5,426 bases of DNA from an uncultured Planctomycetota bacterium (GTDB taxonomy: Bacteria; Planctomycetota; Planctomycetia; Pirellulales; UBA1268), in assembly GCA_905477565.1 (NCBI GenBank), contig CAJQGO010000239.1:1-5426 (forward strand). Reading direction: 5' to 3'. Shown here in pieces: positions 1 to 5,426 of this stretch. Below the pieces are notes generated by a model. It was not told the DNA's origin. It ran no database searches and saw only the letters and a list, made by a program, of their open reading frames with translations. Made by a program: the position numbers and the translations under genes. Positions within the stretch are counted from its first letter, which is position 1, and each line of letters starts with the position of its first letter.

Positions 1-1848
1 CCAAACGTTCTTGGCCGTGCCGCTGTCGGTCACGCCGACGTCTTCTCGGTCAATGTCTACGACCATGTTGTTCGATCATGGCAAGTCCCTGACAACGCTG
101 ACATACCAGTGATTGCCAGTGAATTTCACATTGGTGCATCAGACCGGGGTGTTCCAAGCCCCGGTCTTTCATCTGTCTGGGACCAACGGCAAAGGGGCCT
201 CGCATATGCCCGCTATCTGAGCTCAGCACTTGCAAACCCAAAATTTGTTGGCGTGCACTGGTTTCAATGGATTGATCAATCTGCTGGCGGCAGGCGAGAT
301 CGTGAGAACCATCAGGTTGGGCTTGTTGATGTGACTGGGCGATCTCATGTTCCATTTGTTGATATTGTGAGCCATGTTGCGAACAAAAAAGACGCGGTCC
401 GCTTTGCCCAACCTTCTTCATCAATTCATGCACTGGAAAAACTTCTTAAAGACCTTCCTGCGCTACCCGGAGAGAGAACAACCACTACGTCGACCAAGAA
501 AGGTCGTGGAACGATGATCTCGCAGACAGAAAAAATAAAACGCAAACCTAATCTCGTCGTCATCATGGCTGACGATCTTGGCTACGCTGACGTTGGCTTC
601 AATGGCTGTCGCGATATCCCAACTCCTCACATCGACTCCATAGCGGAGGAAGGTGTCCGCTTTACAAGTGGCTATGTTGCGTATCCCGTATGTGGCCCAA
701 GCAGAGCATCTTTCATCACTGGTCGTTACGGCCAACGCTTTGGATTTGAGCGGAACCCAATCTACGATGTTCACAACCCCGATATGGGTCTAACACGTGA
801 TGAAACAACTATTGCGACGGCACTCTCGGCTGTTGGTTACAGCTGTGGTGTGGTCGGAAAGTGGCATCTTGGAGCGCACGAAACTCTTCACCCACTCACC
901 CGAGGATTCCACTCGTTTTTCGGTCACCTCGGCGGCGGCCACCGCTACTTCCCAGATGAACTCACCATTCAAAACAGTGACGACGCAACGGATGAAGCTG
1001 GCAGCTATCGAACATGGATCCTCAAAGATCACACACCAGTCAAGCCCCAGCAATACCTCACTGATGAGTTCTCAGATGCTTCTGTCCGTTTTATCAACGG
1101 CAATGCCGAGACTCCGTTTTTTCTTTTCTTATCCTACAACGCACCTCATTTGCCTTTTGCTGCAACTCAGAAATATCTCGATCGCTTCCCGAATCTCTCC
1201 GGGAAAAGAAAGACCTATGCAGCAATGGTGAGTGCTGTCGACGATGGTGTTGGAAAAACACTGAGTGCTCTCCGGGAGCATGGCATTCTTGATGACACAC
1301 TCGTCTTCTTCCTGTCGGACAACGGTGGGCCGCATTTAAAAAATGCTTCGAACAACTCACCTCTCAAGGGAGGCAAATCAGACGTCTGGGAAGGCGGATA
1401 CCGAGTTCCCTTCGCAGCTCGCTATCCCCATGACATTGAAGCCGGCTCAACCTACAAGCACCCCGTGAGCTCACTTGATATTTTTGCAACCATTGCCGAA
1501 CTGGCACATGCACCCGTCAGCCCTGACCGACCTCTTGATGGCGTCAACCTCCTACCGTATCTCAACGGCACAGACAGCGGTTCGCCACACGATGCGATTT
1601 ATATCCGCAAATTCGACCAACAGCGATACGCTATTCGCAGCGGAAACAAAAAACTTGTTATTCCAGTCGCCCAAGGCGCACCTCATCTCTACGACCTCAA
1701 CGATGACATTGGTGAAACAAAGAACATAGCGTCACAAGAGGCTGATACGGTGGATCAGCTCAAGAAAAAACTCAATGCCTGGACAGCTGAACTTGTTGAT
1801 CCAACATTTACCGGCTTGATGCAGAAAAAAAGTTACAAGTCACACTAA
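1..1848 (+). CDS. Glycoside hydrolase (GH50/agarase-like C-terminus) fused to S1 family sulfatase, 5'-partial
   Basis: The frame is open from base 1 to TAA 1846-1848 (615 residues visible; the N-terminus lies outside the window). Residues 1-140 resemble the end of a clan GH-A beta-agarase barrel: FSVNVYDH (residues 15-22), ASEFHIGASDRG with Glu41 as the likely nucleophile, VHWFQW (85-90) and ENHQVGLVD (102-110). By family knowledge this suggests endo- or exo-cleavage of agar-like galactan; GH50 is my best match, not proven. Residues about 141-180 form a linker rich in Thr, Lys and Arg. From about residue 181 there is a complete type I sulfatase of about 435 residues: metal ligands Asp191/Asp192 (MADDLG), CGPSR with Cys231 as formylglycine precursor, GKWHLG (Lys287, His289), His383 in APHLPF, Asp440/Asn441 in SDNGGP and Lys456 in LKGGK. 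All expected catalytic residues are present. The sulfatase part has no signal peptide of its own, so export would depend on the missing N-terminus. An internal ATG at 514 could instead start a separate 444-residue sulfatase. Sulfate position and subfamily are unknown. Confidence 0.85.
   Translation, partial: PNVLGRAAVGHADVFSVNVYDHVVRSWQVPDNADIPVIASEFHIGASDRGVPSPGLSSVWDQRQRGLAYARYLSSALANPKFVGVHWFQWIDQSAGGRRDRENHQVGLVDVTGRSHVPFVDIVSHVANKKDAVRFAQPSSSIHALEKLLKDLPALPGERTTTTSTKKGRGTMISQTEKIKRKPNLVVIMADDLGYADVGFNGCRDIPTPHIDSIAEEGVRFTSGYVAYPVCGPSRASFITGRYGQRFGFERNPIYDVHNPDMGLTRDETTIATALSAVGYSCGVVGKWHLGAHETLHPLTRGFHSFFGHLGGGHRYFPDELTIQNSDDATDEAGSYRTWILKDHTPVKPQQYLTDEFSDASVRFINGNAETPFFLFLSYNAPHLPFAATQKYLDRFPNLSGKRKTYAAMVSAVDDGVGKTLSALREHGILDDTLVFFLSDNGGPHLKNASNNSPLKGGKSDVWEGGYRVPFAARYPHDIEAGSTYKHPVSSLDIFATIAELAHAPVSPDRPLDGVNLLPYLNGTDSGSPHDAIYIRKFDQQRYAIRSGNKKLVIPVAQGAPHLYDLNDDIGETKNIASQEADTVDQLKKKLNAWTAELVDPTFTGLMQKKSYKSH
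499..516 (+). promoter_or_regulatory. Possible internal ribosome binding site and ATG for the sulfatase part
   Basis: AAAGG at 499-503 lies 10 bases before ATG 514-516, in frame with the sulfatase domain, which starts about 9 codons later. An automatic caller could start the sulfatase here. Against this, no stop codon separates it from the glycosidase domain, the N-terminus made from here (MISQTEKIKRKPN) has no signal peptide, and S1 sulfatases acting on polysaccharides are normally exported. I see it as a possible secondary start at most. Confidence 0.25.
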
Positions 1849-1927
1849 ACAATACCGTTACTAGACTTGTGTGCATGCTTCCATTTCACAAAGAAATCTA
1901 CGGATTACATTCCCGAAATACCCCGTG

Positions 1928-1956
1928 TGGACTGAACAGATCACATGTAAGATACT
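1928..1956 (+). promoter_or_regulatory. Weak sigma70-type promoter candidate for the second sulfatase
   Basis: TGGACT (1928-1933, four of six matches to TTGACA) and GATACT (1951-1956, four of six matches to TATAAT) are separated by exactly 17 bases. They would give a leader of about 30 bases before ATG 1995. The spacer between the two sulfatases is 146 bp, long enough for a promoter, and has no visible terminator. Matches of this quality occur by chance, so confidence is low; the genes could equally be cotranscribed. Confidence 0.22.
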
Positions 1957-1981
1957 GTACATTCCAGCTCGCTGAATTAGG

Positions 1982-1987
1982 TAAGGA
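1982..1987 (+). promoter_or_regulatory. Shine-Dalgarno site deciding the start of the second sulfatase
   Basis: TAAGGA ends 7 bases before ATG 1995-1997, an ideal spacing. The frame stays open further upstream, to an ATG at 1869, but the 42 extra codons have no sulfatase character and would bury the signal peptide. This site together with the signal peptide fixes the start at 1995. Confidence 0.75.
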
Positions 1988-1994
1988 TAAAACA

Positions 1995-3575
1995 ATGAAG
2001 TCATTTGTATTCCCTTTCGCTGAATCACTCTGTCTGATAGCAGCACTTGTAGCCTTTTCTATAGACCCAACGCACGCCGCAGAACCCCCAGCCAAACCAA
2101 ATATCATTGTGATCATGGGTGATGATGTCGGCTACGGTGACGTCTCCTGCAATGGAGCAACGGCAATCACAACGCCGAATATCGATGCCCTTGCCAAAAG
2201 AGGCCTACGGTTCACCAGCGGATACTGCTCCGCTTCAACGTGCACACCAACTCGTTACTCTTTCTTAACGGGCAACTATGCCTTTCGTAAGAAAGGGACA
2301 GGCATTGCTGCCCCGACTGCTCCGGCAATCATCCAACCGGGAACAGCCACAATCGCCTCATTGCTTCGTGATGCAGGCTACAACACAGCTGTTGTTGGCA
2401 AATGGCACCTCGGACTAGGCGGACCAAATGGTCCTGATTGGAACGGCGAACTCAACCCAGGGCCTTTGGAAATTGGCTTTGACACATGTTTCCTTTTACC
2501 AACAACGAATGATCGTGTGCCACAGGTCTTTGTCGAAGACCATCGTGTCAAAAACCTTGACCCCGATGATCCGCTTTGGGTTGGTAAAAAGAATCCATCA
2601 CCAGACCTCCCAACGGGCGTGTCTGCCCGCGACACACTTAAAATGGACTGGTCACACGGACACAACCAGACGATTCACAACGGCATCAGTCGCATTGGTT
2701 TCTATACCGGTGGACACGCTGCACGATTTCGTGACGAGGACCTTGCAGACACATGGGTCAAGCAGAGCAAGAAATTCATTCAAAAAGATCGACCGAAAGA
2801 CCAGCCGTTCTTTCTATTTTTTGCAGCTCACGAATGTCATGTTCCTCGAATCGTACACGAGCGATTTCAGGGAACCTCACAACTAGGGCCACGAGGTGAC
2901 GCCATCCTCGAACTTGATTGGTGTGTCGGTGAACTGACACAAACGCTGGCAGATGAAGGCCTTACGAACGACACACTGATTGTATTTTGTAGCGACAATG
3001 GCCCGGTCCTTGACGATGGCTACAAAGATCAGGCCATCGAAAAAAATGGCTCTCACCTTGCGGCCGGACCGTATTCAGGAGGCAAATACAGTGTCTATGA
3101 AGGAGGGACGAGAACCCCTTTCATTACATGCTGGCCGGGCACGATTAGCTCAGGAGTATCGGATCAAATGGTATGCACAATTGATTTGGCAACAAGCCTG
3201 AACCACCTTGTGAATCACCACATTCACGAGAAAGACTGTCTCGATAGCCTTGATGTCAGTGACGCGCTTCTTGGAAAAAAAGGAGCAAAAGGACGAGACC
3301 ACCTGATTCAACAAGACAACGGGAATAACGGAAACTACGGACTACGAGTTGGCAACTGGAAATTACTCCGACACGAACGTGGCAAAGCACGGAATGTTCT
3401 TGTTGAGCAGGAACTTGCAAACACAACCGTTCCCAAATACCAACTTTTTGATCTTAATTCTGATCCTGCAGAGAAGAAAAACCTTTATGAAACGGCAACT
3501 GAGCAAGCCAAGACTCTCACAGCACAACTTCAAAAAGCAATTGATAATGGACGAACACGACCAACTGGTCATTAG
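1995..3575 (+). CDS. Exported S1 family (formylglycine-dependent) sulfatase, arylsulfatase-like
   Basis: A 526-residue type I sulfatase hydrolysing sulfate esters, probably on a carbohydrate and outside the cytoplasm. Residues 1 to about 30 are a Sec signal peptide: Met-Lys start, hydrophobic LIAALVAF, and a likely cut after THA before AEPP. The catalytic set is complete: metal ligands Asp43/Asp44 (MGDDVG), CTPTR with Cys83 as formylglycine precursor, GKWHLG (Lys136, His138), His282 in HECHVPR, Asp334/Asn335 in SDNGP and Lys364 in SGGKYSVYEGG. The C-terminal subdomain has the usual YQLFDLNSDPAEKKNL element (about residues 477-492), where a product of this family ends. It is clearly a different subfamily from the sulfatase fused upstream: CTPTR rather than CGPSR, DNGP rather than DNGG, and a larger insert between Lys136 and His282. 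It may therefore act on another sulfate position (inference). It lies 146 bp downstream of the fusion gene on the same strand and is followed by a strong terminator. The exact substrate cannot be read from sequence; a galactan sulfate is suggested only by the agarase-like neighbour. Confidence 0.93.
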   Translation: MKSFVFPFAESLCLIAALVAFSIDPTHAAEPPAKPNIIVIMGDDVGYGDVSCNGATAITTPNIDALAKRGLRFTSGYCSASTCTPTRYSFLTGNYAFRKKGTGIAAPTAPAIIQPGTATIASLLRDAGYNTAVVGKWHLGLGGPNGPDWNGELNPGPLEIGFDTCFLLPTTNDRVPQVFVEDHRVKNLDPDDPLWVGKKNPSPDLPTGVSARDTLKMDWSHGHNQTIHNGISRIGFYTGGHAARFRDEDLADTWVKQSKKFIQKDRPKDQPFFLFFAAHECHVPRIVHERFQGTSQLGPRGDAILELDWCVGELTQTLADEGLTNDTLIVFCSDNGPVLDDGYKDQAIEKNGSHLAAGPYSGGKYSVYEGGTRTPFITCWPGTISSGVSDQMVCTIDLATSLNHLVNHHIHEKDCLDSLDVSDALLGKKGAKGRDHLIQQDNGNNGNYGLRVGNWKLLRHERGKARNVLVEQELANTTVPKYQLFDLNSDPAEKKNLYETATEQAKTLTAQLQKAIDNGRTRPTGH

Positions 3576-3589
3576 CAAAGTACCTGCGG

Positions 3590-3623
3590 CATGACGGTAC
3601 ACCGCCATGTTTTTTATTTTTTT
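3590..3623 (+). terminator. Rho-independent terminator after the second sulfatase
   Basis: An 8-bp stem pairs CATGACGG (3590-3597) with CCGCCATG (3602-3609), with one A-C mismatch and the loop TACA. It is followed at once by T6-A-T7 (3610-3623). It starts 15 bases after the sulfatase stop at 3575. Stem, short loop and long T tract all fit an intrinsic terminator on the plus strand. It should end or reduce transcription before the beta-propeller gene. Confidence 0.8.
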
Positions 3624-3629
3624 CATAAT
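3624..3629 (+). promoter_or_regulatory. Possible -10 element (CATAAT) just before the beta-propeller gene
   Basis: CATAAT matches TATAAT at five of six bases and lies directly after the terminator T tract. Transcription from it would start about 5 bases before ATG 3641, giving an almost leaderless message, which fits the absence of a Shine-Dalgarno site. No convincing -35 box is found 17 bases upstream, where the terminator stem lies, so the call is tentative. Confidence 0.2.
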
Positions 3630-3640
3630 GCAGCGAACCC

Positions 3641-4900
3641 ATGAAACTTCAAATACTTCTCATCCTGTTGGTAACCTGTGGTTCGGTTCCCCTTGGCATT
3701 GAGATTGATGCTGCGTCCCCTGATCAGTGGTCACGGTTTCGTGGGAAAGACGGCACAGGAAGAAGAACTGGTGAAATTCTTCCGCCATCATGGACAACTC
3801 AAGACTGGACGTGGCAGACAACTCTCCCAGGAATAGGGCACTCCTCGCCTATTGTGTGGGATGGAAAAATTTATCTCACATCCGCAGATGAAGAGAATAA
3901 AGTACGACAACTCTTCTGCCATATCCTTCACACCGGCGAGCTTGCATGGAGCCATGAATCCCCCGGCCCAATCGAACGTCATCATAAGCAGAACAGTTCT
4001 GCATCCAGTTCGGTAACAGCTGACTTTCGGGGTATCTACTGGCTTTGGGGAACAAGCCAAAACGTTCGTCTTGAAGCAATGACTCATGACGGAGAACTGC
4101 GGTGGAGTACCGACCTCGGCTCATATAGTGGACCGCACGGCTTTGGTGGCTCACCTGTAGTTTGGGAAGATACTGTCATTATCCCACTTGAACAGGACAC
4201 CGAGGGATCTATCGTTGGAATCGATGCGAACACGGGGAAGGAGCGATGGAGACTGACGCGTGACGGTGCCGAAAAGGCGGCATACTCAACACCACTTGTT
4301 CTCACTCAGACAGGAAGTGACGCACAAATTATCTGCACGAGTAAGGCGCACGGTATTTATGCGATCAACCCCCAAACCGGAACTGTCCTCTGGGAAAATA
4401 AATGCTTTCCTCTAAGAACCGTCGCCTCACCTATCTGCGCAGGAGATTTGCTGATAGGCACCTGCGGCAGTGGTGGTGGTGGAAGCAACCTTCTTGTTGC
4501 CCTGAAGCCTCCTACAACAAAAAACGACACCGGTGAAATTATTTATGAAGTATCTCGAAGCACAGCACCTTACGTTCCAACACCACTTTTTTCTCATGGC
4601 CGCCTCTATCTCTGGGGAGACAAAGGCGTCGTAACCTGCCTCCATGCAGCGAGTGGAGAAATCATCTGGAAAGAACGTGTTGGTGGTAACTTTTCGTCAT
4701 CCCCAATACTGATTGGAGACAAGATCCTCAATATCTCGAGCGACGGAGAAATGGTAACGCTTGCTGACGATGAGAAGTTTGAGATTCTAGGAAGACGTGA
4801 CGTAGACGAAGAATGTCGAGCAACACCGGCAGTTGCTGAAGGATATTTATTGGTCAGAACCAGAAGCAGTCTTTTTGCCCTCAATCTCTCAACACCTTAG
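3641..4900 (+). CDS. Secreted PQQ-like (BamB/WD40-like) beta-propeller repeat protein
   Basis: 419 residues. The N-terminus has Met-Lys, a hydrophobic run LLILLV and a probable Sec cleavage near DAAS (residues 23-26), so the protein is likely periplasmic or extracellular. WSRFRGKDGTG (30-40) is a motif I know from planctomycete PQQ-like repeat proteins. Propeller blades repeat the pattern SPxVxxxxIY then D/H-x-x-T/S-G-x-x-x-W: LHTGELAW (96-103), THDGELRW (148-155), DANTGKERW (195-203), NPQTGTVLW (243-251) and HAASGEIIW (335-343), with SP or TP strands between. This makes about seven or eight blades filling the whole protein. There is no cytochrome domain and the length is below that of PQQ alcohol dehydrogenases, so it is probably not a quinoprotein enzyme; a binding or scaffold role is more likely. 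No clear Shine-Dalgarno precedes the ATG. A terminator lies 17 bp upstream, so a link in expression to the sulfatases is doubtful. Function is unknown. Confidence 0.9.
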   Translation: MKLQILLILLVTCGSVPLGIEIDAASPDQWSRFRGKDGTGRRTGEILPPSWTTQDWTWQTTLPGIGHSSPIVWDGKIYLTSADEENKVRQLFCHILHTGELAWSHESPGPIERHHKQNSSASSSVTADFRGIYWLWGTSQNVRLEAMTHDGELRWSTDLGSYSGPHGFGGSPVVWEDTVIIPLEQDTEGSIVGIDANTGKERWRLTRDGAEKAAYSTPLVLTQTGSDAQIICTSKAHGIYAINPQTGTVLWENKCFPLRTVASPICAGDLLIGTCGSGGGGSNLLVALKPPTTKNDTGEIIYEVSRSTAPYVPTPLFSHGRLYLWGDKGVVTCLHAASGEIIWKERVGGNFSSSPILIGDKILNISSDGEMVTLADDEKFEILGRRDVDEECRATPAVAEGYLLVRTRSSLFALNLSTP

Positions 4901-4901
4901 G

Positions 4902-5324
4902 CTACTGCAGCAGTTTCTCTCGTATCTCTCTGTTAGTTGCTGCCAGCCATGCGAGTTCCTTATCTGACAGCCGCTTACCAGCCTGTCTTTTCACAATAAG
5001 CGGCTTCAGGTGCTCAAGAATACGCAACTGCAACTCAACCCGTTGCTTTAAAAACGGCCCCCAGACAGCATCATCCTGATACGTGTTTGCATATTTTTTT
5101 ATTACTTCATGAACGACACCGTCATAGAGTGAAAAACGCTGATATGTTTTTTCATCCCAGTCACCTCGAAGCATCCTGTCGATAAGCTCAAAGTGGGTGG
5201 CGAATTGCACTGACGCAAGGATGGTAACGTCTTCAACGGGCTGATCGCTTTTTGCCGGCACAGTAGCCATTGTGCACGAACTACTTATTATCCAGCACAA
5301 CACCGCAGTAATTACTTTGTTCAT
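4902..5324 (-). CDS. Small exported protein of unknown function
   Basis: 140 residues, not recognised as any named family. The N-terminus (Met-Asn-Lys, then hydrophobic ITAVLCWIISSS) is a plausible Sec signal, with cleavage near CTMA or VPA at about residues 20-24. SSSC could be read as a poor lipobox, but the -3 Ser is unfavourable. The mature part of about 118 residues appears mostly helical, is rich in charged residues and has no Cys, no metal motif and no membrane segment. Its second half (KQRVELQLRILEHLKPLIVKR, split here as two helices) and the ending TNREIREKLLQ look amphipathic. The start at 5324 is preceded on the minus strand by the purine-rich GGAGAAGAG, somewhat far from the ATG. 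The gene converges on the beta-propeller gene: the stop codons are one base apart. That the frame stays open for 140 codons beside a signal-like start supports a real gene. Confidence 0.75.
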   Translation of the reverse strand: MNKVITAVLCWIISSSCTMATVPAKSDQPVEDVTILASVQFATHFELIDRMLRGDWDEKTYQRFSLYDGVVHEVIKKYANTYQDDAVWGPFLKQRVELQLRILEHLKPLIVKRQAGKRLSDKELAWLAATNREIREKLLQ

Positions 5325-5384
5325 GGAGCTACTCTTCTCCGCACAAACTCGTTCACAAACCCAGCAAAAACTTTTACTCGATTC

Positions 5385-5426
5385 TTAATCAATCATTTTC
5401 TGCAGATGGTCTTCTTCGAAGACATC
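5385..5426 (-). CDS. Possible last codons of an upstream minus-strand gene, partial
   Basis: Read on the minus strand from the window edge, one frame gives 13 codons (DVFEEDHLQKMID) ending in TAA at 5387-5385. The other two minus frames also reach stops within the same stretch. The gap to the next minus-strand start (5324) would be 60 bp, usual for an operon. Thirteen open codons occur by chance about half the time, so this is only a hint. Confidence 0.2.
   Translation of the reverse strand, partial: DVFEEDHLQKMID

Noticed and set aside
50..433. Minus-strand open frame of 127 codons opposite the glycosidase domain
   Set aside because: It lies wholly opposite the plus-strand frame with recognisable GH-A motifs; its own protein is rich in Gln and His and low in protein-like pattern, as expected from an antisense shadow.
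797..1231. Plus-strand open frame of 144 codons inside the first sulfatase
   Set aside because: It overlaps the sulfatase region carrying GKWHLG and APHLPF in another frame and has no ribosome binding site or domain of its own.
1835..1870. Inverted repeat ACAAGTC ... GACTTGT around the first stop codon, possible terminator
   Set aside because: The stem is 7 bp with a 22-base loop and no T tract follows, so it is unlikely to terminate transcription and may be chance.
1869..1994. N-terminal extension of the second sulfatase to an upstream ATG
   Set aside because: The 42 codons have no sulfatase character, no ribosome binding site and would place the signal peptide inside the protein; the start at 1995 has TAAGGA at 7 bases.
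3671..3685. Lipoprotein signal in the beta-propeller protein (LVTC around residue 13)
   Set aside because: Thr at -1 and Val at -2 fit the lipobox poorly, and a normal Sec cleavage site near residues 23-26 explains the N-terminus.
5413..5422. Perfect 10-bp palindrome TCTTCGAAGA as an operator
   Set aside because: It has no second copy in the window, lies at the edge, and could be part of the coding end of a neighbouring gene; too short to call.
5406..5426. Plus-strand ATG at 5406 as the start of a new gene
   Set aside because: Only seven codons are visible, no convincing ribosome binding site precedes it, and the minus-strand reading of the same bases is equally open.

Overview
The window looks like part of a polysaccharide-degradation locus from a marine or otherwise sulfated-glycan-using bacterium. 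Planctomycetota is the best guess, with Verrucomicrobiota or Lentisphaerota as alternatives. The reasons are two different Cys-type S1 sulfatases side by side, an agarase-like glycoside hydrolase fragment, and a secreted PQQ-like beta-propeller protein with an N-terminal WSRFRGKDGTG motif. Base composition is roughly balanced and ribosome binding sites are mixed in strength. No single marker gene proves the taxon.

Layout. Positions 1-1848 (+) are one open frame cut by the left edge. It encodes the C-terminal part of a clan GH-A, GH50/agarase-like glycosidase joined in frame, through a Thr-rich and basic linker, to a complete formylglycine sulfatase. A 146-bp spacer with a weak promoter candidate leads to a second, exported sulfatase (1995-3575, +). 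A convincing intrinsic terminator (3590-3623) follows it. Only 17 bp later a secreted beta-propeller protein begins (3641-4900, +). It meets, tail to tail with one base between the stops, a small exported protein of unknown function (4902-5324, -). The last 100 bp hold the upstream region of that gene and perhaps the last codons of another minus-strand gene.

How the genes may work together (inference): the glycosidase domain would cut a galactan-type backbone, the fused sulfatase would remove sulfate close to the cutting site, and the exported second sulfatase would act on a different sulfate position or on oligosaccharide products. Both sulfatases carry CxPxR and would need a formylglycine-generating enzyme encoded elsewhere. 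The beta-propeller protein and the small secreted protein may be unrelated to this pathway, since a terminator and a strand change separate them from it.

The most notable point is the in-frame glycosidase-sulfatase fusion. I found no RNA genes, CRISPR arrays, insertion sequences or integration sites.
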